Part shown: positions 51,900 to 62,572 of the stretch, in pieces
Numbering within the stretch: position 1 is the first letter of the stretch
How the letters are laid out: each line of letters begins with the position of its first letter
Assembly: GCF_014773395.1 (NCBI RefSeq)
Contig: NZ_JACXAF010000005.1
Location: 62,001 to 126,000 of the forward strand
From: Neiella litorisoli
Lineage (GTDB): Bacteria > Pseudomonadota > Gammaproteobacteria > Enterobacterales > Neiellaceae
Direction of reading: 5' to 3'
DNA: 64,000 bases
The notes under the pieces: generated by a model
The model's database searches: none
Told to the model about the DNA's origin: nothing
Seen by the model: only the letters and a program-made list of their open reading frames with translations
Translations under genes and position numbers: made by a program

Positions 51900-52418
51900 G
51901 TGGCGGCCATGGACGCTCTTCGCACAGTTTTAGATCGTAGCATTGAGGCGCTGGCAAAAAAGCTCGCCTGGGCTAGTGTGATTTTGATGTTGCTGATGGT
52001 CGCCATCGTGTTGCTACGATACGGCTTTAACATTGGTTGGATCGCGCTCCAAGACAGTACCTTGTTTGTTCATGCGTTGATTTTTATGGGCGGCGCAGGA
52101 TACACGTTACAACGCGATAAGCATGTTCGAGTTGATGTGTTCTATCGCCACTTTGAGCGCAAAACTCAGGCTTGGGTCAACCTCCTTGGCGCGTTATTTC
52201 TGATTCTCCCTGTGATTGGTTTTATTGCTGTCAGTAGCGAGCCTTTCATCATGATGTCGTGGCAAATGCAGGAATCTTCTCCTGAAGCCGGCGGCATGCC
52301 GGGGTTTTTCATTCTAAAAAGTTATCTCTGGTTATTGTGCGGCTTAATGGCACTGCAGACCATTGCTGAAATTATCAAAGCGATTCAGCACATTCGTCGT
52401 GGTGGAGTTGAAGCATGA
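51900..52418 (+). CDS. dctQ: TRAP transporter small permease, DctQ type
   Basis: A 172-residue membrane protein with four helices, starting at GTG (GGAG upstream) or the ATG at 51909. The DctQ motifs are IALQDSTLFVHALIFMGGAGYTLQRDKHVRVDVFYRHF. It overlaps dctM by four bases. Named by family; substrate is discussed under the binding protein. Confidence 0.9.
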   Translation: MAAMDALRTVLDRSIEALAKKLAWASVILMLLMVAIVLLRYGFNIGWIALQDSTLFVHALIFMGGAGYTLQRDKHVRVDVFYRHFERKTQAWVNLLGALFLILPVIGFIAVSSEPFIMMSWQMQESSPEAGGMPGFFILKSYLWLLCGLMALQTIAEIIKAIQHIRRGGVEA

Positions 52419-53788
52419 CTGAACTCTGGCCCATTGCCTTATTTGTCTGTGTGATTGCGGTATTGATGAGCGGCTTACCGGTGGCGTTTGTCCTAGCCGG
52501 TGTCGCCCTTATTTTTGCAGCTCTTGGCTCTTGGTTTGGCGTGATGGACATGAGCTTCATCATGCTGCTGCCGAATCGGCTCTACGGCATTATGGTGAAC
52601 CCAACGTTAATGGCGGTTCCGCTGTTTGTGTTGATGGGCGTGTTACTGGAAAAGTCGCGTTTAGCGGAATCGTTGCTCAGTGCGCTGGCATCCGTGTTTG
52701 GTCGCTTTCGGGCGGGAATGGCGATTTCTGTGGTGCTGGTGGGCATGCTATTGGCTGCCAGTACTGGGATTGTCGGCGCGACCGTGGTGACCTTGGGCTT
52801 GCTCGCGCTACCGAGTATGCGCAAACAGAATTACGACATGAAGCTGGCAACCGGCACCATTGCTGCCACGGGAACCTTAGGCCAGATCATTCCGCCATCG
52901 ATTGCGCTGGTGCTGCTGGGCGATGTGCTGTCGTCAACCTATCAGCAAGTGCAGCTCGATCTTGGTAATTTTTCACCGAAAACCGTTTCTGTCGGCGACC
53001 TGTTTGCTGGTGCCATCATCCCAGGTTTGTTGCTGGTGGTGGCGTATCTCGGTTATATCCTCCTTCGTGGTAAAGGTCAGACCGAGGAGCCGGCCTGCGA
53101 CGAGCCTGTCGCCGCGACTAGTTTGTCATTGCCCAGCATTATCTTGGCCCTAGCGCCGCCGCTGCTGCTGATGGTGGTGGTTTTGGGCTCAATTTTGTCT
53201 GGGCTGGCAACACCGACGGAAGCTGCTGGCGTTGGCGCCTTTGGGGCCGCCATACTCGCGATGTGGCGTGGCAATATGACGCTATCAAAGTGGCAAGCCT
53301 GTGCCATGGAAACGCTGCTGGTGACCAGTATGGTGTTTCTGATTTTGTTTGGCGCCTCGCTGTTCTCCGCGGTTTTTTACGGTTTGGGTGGCGAAGAAAT
53401 GGTTAAACATGCGCTTGGCCAACTGCCCGGCGGCGTCATTGGTGCCACGTTGCTGGTGATGGTGCTGATCTTTTTGTTGGGCTTTATTCTCGACTTTATT
53501 GAAATCACCTTTGTGGTGGTACCGATTGTTGCGCCTGCTTTGTTAATGATGGGGTTAGATCCAATCTGGCTTGGCATCATGATCGCGGTCAATCTGCAAA
53601 CCTCTTTTCTAACCCCGCCGTTTGGCTTTGCCTTGTTTTACCTGCGCGGCGTGGTGCCAGAATCGGTAGCAACCTCAGATATCTATAAGGGAGTTGCGCC
53701 GTTTATTGTTCTCCAACTATTGTTACTGGTTGCTATGGCTATTTGGCCGCAGTTGGCAACCTGGCTGCCATCTCAGATCTACGGTTAA
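52415..53788 (+). CDS. dctM: TRAP transporter large permease, DctM type
   Basis: A 457-residue protein with about twelve helices, the sodium-coupled transport subunit. Family segments: LMSGLPVAFVLAGVALIFA, LLAASTGIVGATVVTLGLLALPSM, TGTLGQIIPPSIALVLLGD and TPTEAAGVGAFGA. With DctQ and the periplasmic binding protein it imports an organic acid using the sodium gradient. Confidence 0.94.
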   Translation: MTELWPIALFVCVIAVLMSGLPVAFVLAGVALIFAALGSWFGVMDMSFIMLLPNRLYGIMVNPTLMAVPLFVLMGVLLEKSRLAESLLSALASVFGRFRAGMAISVVLVGMLLAASTGIVGATVVTLGLLALPSMRKQNYDMKLATGTIAATGTLGQIIPPSIALVLLGDVLSSTYQQVQLDLGNFSPKTVSVGDLFAGAIIPGLLLVVAYLGYILLRGKGQTEEPACDEPVAATSLSLPSIILALAPPLLLMVVVLGSILSGLATPTEAAGVGAFGAAILAMWRGNMTLSKWQACAMETLLVTSMVFLILFGASLFSAVFYGLGGEEMVKHALGQLPGGVIGATLLVMVLIFLLGFILDFIEITFVVVPIVAPALLMMGLDPIWLGIMIAVNLQTSFLTPPFGFALFYLRGVVPESVATSDIYKGVAPFIVLQLLLLVAMAIWPQLATWLPSQIYG

Positions 53789-53797
53789 GGAAACAAC

Positions 53798-54886
53798 ATG
53801 AGAATCGCCATTTTTGCTGCCGTCCTGTCTTTGCTCGTTACCGCTTGTGGCCAAGAGCAGGCAACATCAACCGCCGGTCAGCATCCCCAGCAAACCGTTA
53901 AGTGGAAATTAGTGACCTCTTGGCCTAAAAACTTCCCCGGGTTAGGCACCTCGCCAGAGCGTTTCGCCGAGCAAGTCAATGCAATGAGTGGCGGCCGTTT
54001 AGAAATCAAAGTCTACGGAGCCAACCAATTGGTGCCGGCGATGCAAGTCTTTGATTCGGTTTCCAGCGGCACCGTTGAGATGGGCCATAGCGGCGCCTAT
54101 TACTGGAAAGGCAAAGCTCCGGCGGCGCAATTTTTCTGTGCAGTACCATTCGGTATGACGGCACAAGAGATGAGCAGCTGGTTGCATTACGGTGGTGGTA
54201 TGGAGCTGTGGCGAGAAGTCTACGCGCCGTTTAATCTTGAGCCTCTCGCTGGTGGTAGTACTGGCGTGCAAATGGGCGGTTGGTTCAATACTGAAATCAA
54301 TTCAGTCGATGATCTGAAAGGCTTAAAAATGCGCCTGCCGGGTTTGGGTGGCGAAGTGCTTAGCCGTTTGGGCGGCGTCCCCGTGTCGTTGCCGGGGGGA
54401 GAGATTTTCACCTCGCTGCAAACGGGCGCCATTGATGCGACGGAGTGGGTTGGACCCTATAATGACCTCGCTTTTGGTCTCCATGAAGCCGCTAAATACT
54501 ATTACTACCCTGGTTGGCATGAGCCGGGTTCAACCATGGAATTTATCGTTAACAAAGATGCGATGGCGGCATTGCCAGCTGATCTGCAAGCCATTGTTCG
54601 CACTGCAGCAAAAGCAGCCGCGCAAGAGATGATTGATGAATACACCTATCGCAATATCGCTGCGCTTGAGCAAATACAGGCAATGGACGGCATTACCATT
54701 AAACGATTCCCTGAACCTGTGTTGGCAGCGCTGCGCCAGGCTAGTGAGCAATTGCTCGCTGAACAAGCGGCGGCAGATCCACAGGTCGACAAAGTTTATC
54801 AGTCGTTTAAGTCGTTTAAGCAAGGTGTTGCCAAGTATCATGACTTAACTGAACGGGCATACTTGAATTTACGAGACGGCCAATAA
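53798..54886 (+). CDS. TRAP transporter solute-binding protein, TakP-like
   Basis: A 362-residue binding protein with a lipoprotein-like signal (LSLLVTACGQ). The motifs WKLVTSWPKNFPGLGTSPE, MGHSGAYYWKGK, GGWFNTEI, MRLPGLGGEVL and ATEWVGPYNDLAFGLHEAAKYYYYP are those of the TakP/lactate-binding group, which takes 2-oxo acids or lactate, often with a cation. I infer a 2-oxoacid or lactate substrate. Lipidation is unusual for this group, where free periplasmic proteins dominate. It is the last gene of the dctQMP unit. Confidence 0.9.
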   Translation: MRIAIFAAVLSLLVTACGQEQATSTAGQHPQQTVKWKLVTSWPKNFPGLGTSPERFAEQVNAMSGGRLEIKVYGANQLVPAMQVFDSVSSGTVEMGHSGAYYWKGKAPAAQFFCAVPFGMTAQEMSSWLHYGGGMELWREVYAPFNLEPLAGGSTGVQMGGWFNTEINSVDDLKGLKMRLPGLGGEVLSRLGGVPVSLPGGEIFTSLQTGAIDATEWVGPYNDLAFGLHEAAKYYYYPGWHEPGSTMEFIVNKDAMAALPADLQAIVRTAAKAAAQEMIDEYTYRNIAALEQIQAMDGITIKRFPEPVLAALRQASEQLLAEQAAADPQVDKVYQSFKSFKQGVAKYHDLTERAYLNLRDGQ

Positions 54887-54911
54887 TCTATTTTGTCTCG
54901 ACATTTGATAG

Positions 54912-54937
54912 AAAAAGGCGCAGTTAGCGCCTTTTTT
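54912..54937 (+). terminator. Terminator of the TRAP operon
   Basis: AAAAAGGCGC and GCGCCTTTTTT form a perfect ten-pair stem around a five-base loop, 26 bases after the binding-protein stop. Confidence 0.9.
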
Positions 54938-55217
54938 GTTGCCTAGCTCTTAAAAATTGAACCTCGCGACCCAAACCGCCTCAAACAAGCTACTATCATC
55001 AAGTAATTGAGCAATGTCAGTTGATTGTTCAAATCCCGCCCCTCTGAAATTAAACTTCCTATTTAATGGTTTCTAGTCATGGTATCGATAGCACGATTAA
55101 TGCTAGAATGCCGCGCCGGAAAGTGCGCCCAATTTTTCGAACTTAGTTGTTTGATAGAAAGATTTCCGCTGGTCCCCCAAGCTTGTAGCCAGAATGAGCT
55201 AAGATCTCAAGGGGCCA

Positions 55218-55250
55218 GAATTTCGTTCACATCAACAGATGAACGAATTC
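55218..55250 (+). other. Hairpin in the nqr leader
   Basis: GAATTTCGTTCACATC pairs imperfectly with GATGAACGAATTC around AACA, 40 bases before the nqrA ATG. It could be an operator or a leader structure. Confidence 0.35.
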
Positions 55251-55290
55251 GGTTTAAAACAAATTTATAACTAACCAAGTACTTACGATT

Positions 55291-56628
55291 ATGATCACAA
55301 TAAAGAAAGGACTGGATATCCCCATTTCTGGGGCTCCCGCTCAGGCGATCCAAGAAGGTCCAGCGATCACTCGAGTAGCCATACTCGGCGAAGAGTACCA
55401 TGGTATGCGTCCCACCATGCGCGTGCGTGTGGGGGACCGTGTCAAGAAAGCTCAAGTCCTATTTGAGGACAAAAAATCGCCAGGTGTTGTCTACACCGCG
55501 CCCGCCGCCGGGACCGTGGTAGCAGTGAATCGTGGAGCTAAGCGAGTTTTGCAATCTGTCGTCATTGAAATTGACGGTAATGAAGCCGAGCCGCTAACTG
55601 CCTATGATACCGCTCAACTTGACCAATTGACCGAGCAGCAAGCACGTGAACAGCTGATTGCTTCCGGGTTGTGGACTGCGCTGCGTACTCGCCCATTCAG
55701 TCGAGTACCCGCTGTTGATGCAACTGCCGCAGCTATCTTCGTCAACGCAATGGATACCAATCCGTTGGCAGTCGACCCAGCCATTGTGATCAACGAACGT
55801 GTTGATGATTTTAAAAATGGTCTGAAGGTACTGGCCGCCTTGTCTCAAGGCACCGTTTACGTGTGTAAAGCGGCTGGCGCTGATATTCCAGCCTCTGATG
55901 TCGCTGAAATGCATGAATTTGCTGGCCCTCACCCTGCTGGTTTGACTGGCACTCATATTCATCATCTTCGTCCGGCCAGTGCCAATGTCGCTGTTTGGTC
56001 GATTAACTACCAAGATGTGATTGCGTTCGGTAAGTCGTTTACATCCGGTGATCTTGATGTTTCCCGAGTGGTGTCAATCGGCGGTCCTGAAGTGAAGCAA
56101 CCGGTGATTGTGCGTACTCAAATTGGTGCGTCTACCGAAGAGTTGATTGCTGGCAACGTCAATGACAAAGACATTCGGGTCATATCTGGTTCGGTTTTGG
56201 CGGGCAGAAAAGCTTCTGGCGGCCACGCTTACTTGGGCCGTTATCACCTGCAGGTGTCTGTTTTGCTTGAAGGAACAGAGAAAGAATTCCTCGGCTGGGT
56301 TGCACCAGGCGCAGATAAGTTCTCTGTGACTCGCAGTTTCTTGTCTCACTTATTGCCGGCTAAGTTGTTTGATATCACCACAAGTACTGGTGGTAGTGAT
56401 CGGGCCATGGTGCCAATCGGTAACTACGAAAAAGTGATGCCACTGGATATCTTGCCAACCTTGTTGTTGCGGGATCTGATTGCCGGTGATCTGGAAAGCG
56501 CGCAGTCTTTGGGCTGTCTTGAACTTGATGAGGAAGATTTGGCCTTGTGTACATTTGTCTGCCCTGGCAAGTACGAATTTGGGTCGATTCTGCGTAATTG
56601 CCTCACCACGATTGAGAGGGAAGGCTAA
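55291..56628 (+). CDS. nqrA: Na+-NQR subunit A
   Basis: A 445-residue cytoplasmic subunit that starts [16 protein letters not shown], the NqrA signature. It carries [22 protein letters not shown], and later [21 protein letters not shown]. NqrA faces the quinone site region of the complex. First gene of nqrABCDEF; the nqrB ATG overlaps its stop (TAATG). The whole operon is continuous and intact. Confidence 0.96.
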   Translation: MITIKKGLDIPISGAPAQAIQEGPAITRVAILGEEYHGMRPTMRVRVGDRVKKAQVLFEDKKSPGVVYTAPAAGTVVAVNRGAKRVLQSVVIEIDGNEAEPLTAYDTAQLDQLTEQQAREQLIASGLWTALRTRPFSRVPAVDATAAAIFVNAMDTNPLAVDPAIVINERVDDFKNGLKVLAALSQGTVYVCKAAGADIPASDVAEMHEFAGPHPAGLTGTHIHHLRPASANVAVWSINYQDVIAFGKSFTSGDLDVSRVVSIGGPEVKQPVIVRTQIGASTEELIAGNVNDKDIRVISGSVLAGRKASGGHAYLGRYHLQVSVLLEGTEKEFLGWVAPGADKFSVTRSFLSHLLPAKLFDITTSTGGSDRAMVPIGNYEKVMPLDILPTLLLRDLIAGDLESAQSLGCLELDEEDLALCTFVCPGKYEFGSILRNCLTTIEREG

Positions 56629-57836
56629 TGAGCTTGAAAAGTCTTTTTGAAAACTCAGAGCACCTTTTTGAGAAAGGTGGCAAGTACGAAAAGTGGTATG
56701 CCCTGTATGAAGCGGCATATACCCTGTTCTACACCCCTGGTCTGGTGACCAAGAAAAACATTCATGTGCGCGATAATATCGACTTGAAGCGCATCATGAT
56801 TACGGTTTGGATGGCGGTATTCCCAGCCATGTTCTTCGGCATGTTTAATGTCGGCGATCAAGCCGCAGCGGCGTTGGCTGCTGGTTACTCGCTTCCTGAT
56901 ACTTGGCAGGTAGGCTTGTTTCAAATCTTTGGTGCGGAGCTAGGTGCAGAAGCGGGTGTGCTCACCAAAATGTGGTACGGCGCTTGTTTCTTCCTGCCGA
57001 TTTACGCCACTGTGTTTATTGTTGGTGGCTTCTGGGAAGTGCTGTTCGCCATGGTCCGCGGCCACGAAGTGAACGAAGGCTTCTTTGTTACTTCGATTCT
57101 TTTCGCCTTGATCGTGCCGGCAAGCCTGCCATTGTGGCAAGCCGCTTTGGGTATTAGCTTCGGTGTTGTTGTTGCCAAGGAGTTCTTTGGCGGTACTGGC
57201 CGTAACTTCCTTAACCCAGCATTGGCTGGCCGTGCATTCTTGTTCTTTGCATACCCTGCGCAAATTTCAGGTGACTCTGTGTGGACTGCGGTCGACGGCT
57301 TCTCTGGTGCCACTGCGTTATCGCAATGGGCTGCCGGTGGTCTCGATGAAGTCGCTGCATCAGGCCTGACGTGGACCAATGCATTCCTTGGCCACATGCA
57401 AGGTTCGATTGGTGAAGTCTCAACCCTAGCAATCCTGCTCGGTGGTTTACTTATTATGTACACCGGTGTTGCGAGCTGGCGTATTGTCGCTGGTGTCATG
57501 ATCGGTGCGATCCTGACCAGCATGCTGTTCAATGCCATTGGTAGTGACAGCAACCCAATGTTCAGCATGCCTTGGCACTGGCATTTGGTACTGGGTGGAT
57601 TCGCCTTCGGTATGATCTTTATGGCCACTGATCCGGTGTCGGCATCCTTTACTGATTCTGGACGCTGGGCCTACGGTATCCTCATTGGCGTCATGGTCGT
57701 TTTGATTCGAGTCGTCAACCCCGCTTTCCCAGAAGGCATGATGCTGGCCATCTTGTTTGCGAACTTGTTTGCACCATTGTTTGACCACTTTGTGGTTCAG
57801 TCCAATATCAAGCGGAGGCTGGCACGGAATGTCTAG
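56628..57836 (+). CDS. nqrB: Na+-NQR subunit B
   Basis: A 402-residue membrane subunit with about ten helices. The FMN-attachment threonine is in [37 protein letters not shown], in two parts, is the strongly conserved quinone and sodium region, including the glycine near the start known from inhibitor-resistant mutants. It binds riboflavin and covalent FMN. nqrC overlaps its end by eight bases. Confidence 0.96.
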   Translation: MSLKSLFENSEHLFEKGGKYEKWYALYEAAYTLFYTPGLVTKKNIHVRDNIDLKRIMITVWMAVFPAMFFGMFNVGDQAAAALAAGYSLPDTWQVGLFQIFGAELGAEAGVLTKMWYGACFFLPIYATVFIVGGFWEVLFAMVRGHEVNEGFFVTSILFALIVPASLPLWQAALGISFGVVVAKEFFGGTGRNFLNPALAGRAFLFFAYPAQISGDSVWTAVDGFSGATALSQWAAGGLDEVAASGLTWTNAFLGHMQGSIGEVSTLAILLGGLLIMYTGVASWRIVAGVMIGAILTSMLFNAIGSDSNPMFSMPWHWHLVLGGFAFGMIFMATDPVSASFTDSGRWAYGILIGVMVVLIRVVNPAFPEGMMLAILFANLFAPLFDHFVVQSNIKRRLARNV

Positions 57837-58620
57837 TAATAACGATACTATTTCAAAAACGCTGACCGTTGTTATTGGCTTGTGCTTAGTATGCTCGCTA
57901 ATTGTGTCAGTCGCTGCAGTCGGCCTCAAACCGACTCAGCAATACAACAAAGCGTTGGATAAACAACGCAACATCCTTGAAGCTGCAGGTTTGTTGGATC
58001 AAGCGGGCGAAGATATTTCCGGTACCTTCAATAAGTACATTGAGGCCAAAGTCGTTGACTTAGCCACCGGTACTTATGTTGACATGACCTCGGAAGAAGC
58101 GGCTGCCTACGACCAACGTAAGATGTCGAAAACAGCTGGCGAGAATATTGTATTGTCGGCTGATCAAGATGTTGCTGGTATCAAGCGCATTGCCCAACAG
58201 GCCAATGTTTACTTAGCCAAAGACGATGCTGGTGAAGTGACCAGTATCATTCTGCCCGTTCATGGTTATGGCCTGTGGTCAACCATGTACGCGTTCTTAG
58301 CAATTAAGCCAGACACCAATACGGTGCAAGCGCTGGTCTACTACGATCAACTGGAGACTCCAGGCTTGGGCGGTGAAGTTGAAAACCCATCGTGGAAAAA
58401 CCTGTGGGTTGGTAAGAAGCTGTTCGATGATGACTGGAATCTAGCGATTCGTGTTGTCAAAGGCGGTGCTACTCCTGGCGATATCCACGGCGTCGATGGT
58501 CTGGCGGGTGCAACCCTGACAGCAAACGGCGTGCAAAACACCTTTGACTTTTGGCTCAGCGATGATGCGTTTGGACCTTACTTGGCGAAGGTTCGTAGCG
58601 AGGGCGTGAACAATGGCTAA
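57829..58620 (+). CDS. nqrC: Na+-NQR subunit C
   Basis: The ATG at 57829 gives 263 residues, one N-terminal helix ([22 protein letters not shown]) and a periplasmic domain with the covalent FMN site DGLAGATLT. The motif matches the Asp-x-x-x-Gly-Ala-Thr target of ApbE flavin transferase. The FMN domain takes electrons between NqrD/E and NqrB. Confidence 0.96.
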   Translation: MSSNNDTISKTLTVVIGLCLVCSLIVSVAAVGLKPTQQYNKALDKQRNILEAAGLLDQAGEDISGTFNKYIEAKVVDLATGTYVDMTSEEAAAYDQRKMSKTAGENIVLSADQDVAGIKRIAQQANVYLAKDDAGEVTSIILPVHGYGLWSTMYAFLAIKPDTNTVQALVYYDQLETPGLGGEVENPSWKNLWVGKKLFDDDWNLAIRVVKGGATPGDIHGVDGLAGATLTANGVQNTFDFWLSDDAFGPYLAKVRSEGVNNG

Positions 58621-59245
58621 TGCAAAAGAAATGAAGCAAGTGACGTTCGGCCCTGTGCTGGACAACAACCCCATTGCCCTGCAGATGCTTGGTATTTGTT
58701 CGGCCTTGGCGGTGACCTCAAAAATGGAAACTGCGTTTGTAATGTCGCTGGCGTTAACCGCCGTATGTGCGTTTTCAAACCTGTTTGTTTCTTTGATCCG
58801 TAACCATATTCCAAATAGCGTGCGAATCATCGTACAGATGGCAATCATTGCCTCGCTGGTAATTGTGGTCGACCAAATCCTTAAAGCCTATGCCTATGAC
58901 ATTGCCAAGCAGCTCTCGGTGTTCGTTGGCCTGATCATCACCAACTGTATTGTGATGGGCCGCGCCGAAGCATATGCCATGAAGTCGCCACCAATGATGA
59001 GCTTCTTAGATGGTATTGGTAACGGTCTTGGTTACTCAGCATTGCTGCTGGTAGTTGGGTTCTTCCGTGAATTACTCGGCTCCGGCACCTTGTTCGGTGT
59101 TGAGATTTTGCCACTGATCACCAACGGTGGTTGGTATCAAGCAAATGGTCTGCTGCTGTTGCCTCCTAGCGCCTTCTTCATTATTGGCGGCATTATCTGG
59201 GCAATTCGCACCTACAAGCCTGAACAAGTGGAGGCTAAAGACTAA
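58613..59245 (+). CDS. nqrD: Na+-NQR subunit D
   Basis: A 210-residue membrane subunit with six helices. [23 protein letters not shown] carries the cysteine that, with its NqrE partner, holds the intramembrane iron centre. It overlaps nqrC by eight bases and abuts nqrE (TAATG). Confidence 0.96.
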   Translation: MANAKEMKQVTFGPVLDNNPIALQMLGICSALAVTSKMETAFVMSLALTAVCAFSNLFVSLIRNHIPNSVRIIVQMAIIASLVIVVDQILKAYAYDIAKQLSVFVGLIITNCIVMGRAEAYAMKSPPMMSFLDGIGNGLGYSALLLVVGFFRELLGSGTLFGVEILPLITNGGWYQANGLLLLPPSAFFIIGGIIWAIRTYKPEQVEAKD

Positions 59246-59856
59246 TGGAACATTACATTAGCTTATTCGTCCGCTCTATTTTCGTTGAGAATATGGCGTT
59301 GGCGTTCTTCCTCGGGATGTGTACCTTCCTGGCGGTATCGAAAAAAGTGAAAACTTCTTTCGGCCTTGGTGTTGCGGTGATCGTGGTCTTGACCATTTCG
59401 GTTCCGGTCAACAACCTGATCTACAACAACGTACTGCGCGAAGGCGCTTTGACTTGGTTAGGTCTGCCGGCGTCGGTCGATTTGAGTTTCCTTGGCTTCA
59501 TTACCTACATTGGGGTAATTGCTGCTTTGGTCCAAATCTTAGAAATGACCCTCGATAAGTACTTTCCACCACTCTATAACGCGCTGGGCATTTTCCTACC
59601 GCTGATCACAGTGAACTGTGCCATCTTTGGTGGCGTAAGCTTCATGGTAGAGCGTGACTACAACTTCACTGAGAGTGTGGTTTACGGCTTTGGTAGTGGT
59701 GTTGGCTGGATGCTGGCTATCGTCGCTTTGGCTGGTCTACGCGAGAAAATGAAGTATGCCGATGTGCCAGATGGCTTACGTGGTCTGGGCATTACATTTA
59801 TTACGGTGGGCCTGATGGCCTTGGGCTTCATGTCTTTCTCCGGCGTACAGCTGTAA
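59245..59856 (+). CDS. nqrE: Na+-NQR subunit E
   Basis: A 203-residue, six-helix subunit, inverted relative to NqrD and homologous to it. It has [23 protein letters not shown] (cysteine of the intramembrane iron site) and [16 protein letters not shown]. It overlaps nqrD by one base. Confidence 0.96.
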   Translation: MEHYISLFVRSIFVENMALAFFLGMCTFLAVSKKVKTSFGLGVAVIVVLTISVPVNNLIYNNVLREGALTWLGLPASVDLSFLGFITYIGVIAALVQILEMTLDKYFPPLYNALGIFLPLITVNCAIFGGVSFMVERDYNFTESVVYGFGSGVGWMLAIVALAGLREKMKYADVPDGLRGLGITFITVGLMALGFMSFSGVQL

Positions 59857-59885
59857 GAAAGCATTAGCGAGAGGAATTTAAAACC

Positions 59886-61112
59886 ATGCAAGAAATTGTA
59901 CTCGGTGTTGTATTTTTCACCTTGATTGTACTTGCGCTGGTGCTGATCATCCTGTTTGCGAAGTCCAAGCTCGTGAGCAGTGGTGAGATCACCATTGATA
60001 TTAACGAAGATCCAGAAAAAGCGATTAAAACCCAAGCCGGTGACAAACTGCTGGGGGCGCTAGCTGGTTCAGGCATTTTTGTGTCGTCTGCTTGTGGTGG
60101 TGGTGGTTCATGTGGCCAGTGCCGCGTTCACATCAAAGAGGGCGGTGGTGATATTTTGCCAACCGAACTTGACCACATCACTAAACGTGAAGCCCGTGAA
60201 GGCTGTCGCCTGGCTTGTCAGGTTGCCGTTAAAAGTGACATGAAGATTGAGTTGGAAGAAGAGATCTTCGGCGTCAAGCAATGGGAATGTGAAGTTATCT
60301 CAAACGATAACAAGGCGACTTTCATCAAAGAATTGAAGCTGAAGATCCCAGACGGCGAATCAGTGCCGTTCCGTGCCGGTGGTTATATTCAGATTGAAGC
60401 GCCAGAGCACCATGTGAAGTACTCTGATTATGACATCGAAGAAGAGTATCGTGGAGACTGGGAACGCTTTGGTTTGTTTAAGCTTGAGTCGACCGTGAAT
60501 GAGCCAATCATTCGAGCTTATTCAATGGCCAACTACCCAGAAGAAGAAGGCATTATCATGTTGAACGTGCGTATCGCTACGCCGCCGCCAAATGATATGA
60601 GCTTGCCTCCGGGACAAATGTCGTCGTTCATCTTTAACCTGAAAGCAGGGGATAAGGTGACCATTTCGGGTCCATTTGGTGAGTTCTTCGCCAAAGATAC
60701 TGACAACGAAATGGTGTTCATCGGCGGTGGTGCAGGTATGGCGCCAATGCGCTCTCATATCTTTGACCAACTGCGTCGTCTGAATTCGGATCGTAAGATC
60801 AGCTTCTGGTATGGTGCTCGTTCTAAGCGTGAAATGTTCTACGTTGAAGACTTTGATATGCTGCAGGAAGAAAATGAAAACTTCCAATGGCACGTGGCAT
60901 TGTCTGATCCTCAACCAGAGGACAACTGGGATGGCTACACTGGTTTTATTCATAACGTGTTGTATGAAAACTACCTGCGTGATCATGAAGCGCCGGAAGA
61001 TTGCGAATACTACATGTGTGGTCCACCGGTGATGAACGCGGCAGTGATTAACATGCTCAAAGATTTGGGCGTGGAAGACGAAAACATCTTGTTGGACGAC
61101 TTTGGTGGTTAA
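59886..61112 (+). CDS. nqrF: Na+-NQR subunit F, NADH dehydrogenase
   Basis: A 408-residue subunit with one N-terminal helix, a 2Fe-2S ferredoxin domain ([16 protein letters not shown] and CRLACQV), a FAD domain ([13 protein letters not shown]) and a NADH domain ([33 protein letters not shown]-terminal DDFGG). It takes hydride from NADH and passes electrons to the 2Fe-2S centre. Structure and length match Vibrio NqrF. Confidence 0.97.
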   Translation: MQEIVLGVVFFTLIVLALVLIILFAKSKLVSSGEITIDINEDPEKAIKTQAGDKLLGALAGSGIFVSSACGGGGSCGQCRVHIKEGGGDILPTELDHITKREAREGCRLACQVAVKSDMKIELEEEIFGVKQWECEVISNDNKATFIKELKLKIPDGESVPFRAGGYIQIEAPEHHVKYSDYDIEEEYRGDWERFGLFKLESTVNEPIIRAYSMANYPEEEGIIMLNVRIATPPPNDMSLPPGQMSSFIFNLKAGDKVTISGPFGEFFAKDTDNEMVFIGGGAGMAPMRSHIFDQLRRLNSDRKISFWYGARSKREMFYVEDFDMLQEENENFQWHVALSDPQPEDNWDGYTGFIHNVLYENYLRDHEAPEDCEYYMCGPPVMNAAVINMLKDLGVEDENILLDDFGG

Positions 61113-61121
61113 TTTTTACCA

Positions 61122-62150
61122 ATGACAAAACCGCAAAAACTACTATGGCTGGCCCTGATCGGGCTGGCCATTTTTCTTTTCTGGTGGCGCTTACCGGCAA
61201 GCCTTGAACAAGTTGAAATTCAAGGTCAGACCATGGGCACTTATTACGTGGTCAAGCTGGTTGTTACTAATGCTGACGAGATCGATGCAGACGCCATCAA
61301 GCTAAAGATCGATGAGCGTTTAATTGACTTGAACCGCAGCATGTCAACCTATGATCCAGAGTCAGAATTGTCACGCTTTAATCAGCAGAGCAGCACTGAC
61401 GCCGTGGTCATTTCTAATCAGTTAGCATTTGTCCTTGATGAAGCGATTCGTCTCGGCGAGTTAACCGATGGTGCGCTGGACGTGACGGTTGGGCCGCTGG
61501 TCAATTTGTGGGGCTTTGGCCCCGAAGGCCGGCCTGAACAAGTGCCATCTGCTGAGCAAATCAGCGACGCTCGGCGCCGAATTGGGCTGGATAAAATCGA
61601 GCTTTCCGGCGGCGGCCTACGTAAGTTTAATGATGATGTCTATGTCGATTTGTCCGCCATTGCCAAAGGCTACGGCGTGGATGAGATCTCGGACTTAGTC
61701 ACCCGTCTTGGTTTTGACAACAGCATGGTTGATATTGGCGGTGAGCTTCGCGTCAAGGGCCACAATCGCAACCGCAAGTCATGGCGCGTGGCGATTGAAA
61801 AGCCAGTGACCACTGAACGTGCGGTTCAGCAAATTGTTGAAGTCAGCAATTTGGGCATGGCGACCTCCGGTGATTATCGCAACTACTTCGAGCAAGATGG
61901 TCAGCGCTTTTCACACACCATCGATCCGGCCAGCGCAAAACCGATTGCCCATAAATTGGTGTCTGTGACGGTGCTGCATCCGTCGAGTATGACTGCCGAT
62001 GGCATTGCGACTGCGTTGATGGTCATGGGCGATGAGCAAGGTCTAGCATGGGCTGAAAGTATTGAACTTCCGGTCTATATGATCATCAAAACAGATGATG
62101 GTTTTGCGGCGAAATACACCCAGTCAATGGCGCAATATCTGGTGCAATAG
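61122..62150 (+). CDS. apbE: FAD:protein FMN transferase ApbE
   Basis: A 342-residue flavin transferase. Motifs are GQTMGTYYVVKL, SMSTYDPESELSRFNQ, DGALDVTVGPLVNLWGFG and the metal/FAD-binding VDIGGELRVKG, with HTIDPASAKP. It attaches FMN to NqrB and NqrC threonines. The N-terminus has a hydrophobic helix (LLWLALIGLAIFLFWW) but no lipobox cysteine, unlike many ApbE lipoproteins, so it is helix-anchored or cleaved. It follows nqrF by nine bases. Confidence 0.95.
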   Translation: MTKPQKLLWLALIGLAIFLFWWRLPASLEQVEIQGQTMGTYYVVKLVVTNADEIDADAIKLKIDERLIDLNRSMSTYDPESELSRFNQQSSTDAVVISNQLAFVLDEAIRLGELTDGALDVTVGPLVNLWGFGPEGRPEQVPSAEQISDARRRIGLDKIELSGGGLRKFNDDVYVDLSAIAKGYGVDEISDLVTRLGFDNSMVDIGGELRVKGHNRNRKSWRVAIEKPVTTERAVQQIVEVSNLGMATSGDYRNYFEQDGQRFSHTIDPASAKPIAHKLVSVTVLHPSSMTADGIATALMVMGDEQGLAWAESIELPVYMIIKTDDGFAAKYTQSMAQYLVQ

Positions 62151-62204
62151 GGCGCTTATTTATTTGGACTTATTCAGCAATGCGGTAACACCGCGGGAGT
62201 AATT

Positions 62205-62429
62205 ATGCTGACATTTGTAATCACATTTGCTGTTCTGCTACTGATTGTTGCTGCCATGTCGATTGGCTACTTAGTGCAACGTAAAACCATCAGCGGCAGC
62301 TGTGGTGGCATTGCGTCGCTAGGCTTAGACAAGGTCTGTGACTGCCCTGAGCCTTGCAAAAAACGCAAAGCACGCGAAGCGAAAGCGGCGAAGCGGGAAA
62401 AGCTAATTCAGGAAAACCGCATTATTTAA
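62205..62429 (+). CDS. nqrM: Na+-NQR maturation factor NqrM
   Basis: A 74-residue protein with one helix (LTFVITFAVLLLIVAAMSIGYLV, in two parts) followed by a cysteine motif, CGGIASLGLDKVCDCPEPC, and a basic tail. This is the NqrM (DUF539) pattern; the four cysteines help deliver iron to the NqrD/E centre. It ends the operon at a terminator. Confidence 0.95.
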   Translation: MLTFVITFAVLLLIVAAMSIGYLVQRKTISGSCGGIASLGLDKVCDCPEPCKKRKAREAKAAKREKLIQENRII

Positions 62430-62437
62430 TCATTCAG

Positions 62438-62474
62438 CAGCGGCCATGGGATTTACTACTGGCCGCTGTTTTCT
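62438..62474 (+). terminator. Terminator of the nqr operon
   Basis: CAGCGGCCA and TGGCCGCTG form a perfect nine-pair stem around thirteen bases, followed by TTTTCTTT. Confidence 0.85.
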
Positions 62475-62572
62475 TTATCGAGCAAGGCGGACTAGATCTA
62501 TTGGCCGGCTTGCGCTTCGACTAGCTACTCCCCTAGACTGGATAGCAGTTTCTCTGGGCCAAGGATTCGACT

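Larger units (their letters stand above)
54887..55290. other. Intergenic region upstream of nqr operon
   Basis: No gene is supported in these 404 bases. They hold the TRAP terminator (54912-54937), a candidate -10 TAGAAT at about 55105, and a hairpin near the nqrA start (55218-55250). Confidence 0.5.

Noticed and set aside
57002-57628. 208-residue open frame antisense to nqrB
   Set aside because: A mirror frame of a conserved membrane subunit; its protein is Pro/Thr-rich and shows no domain.
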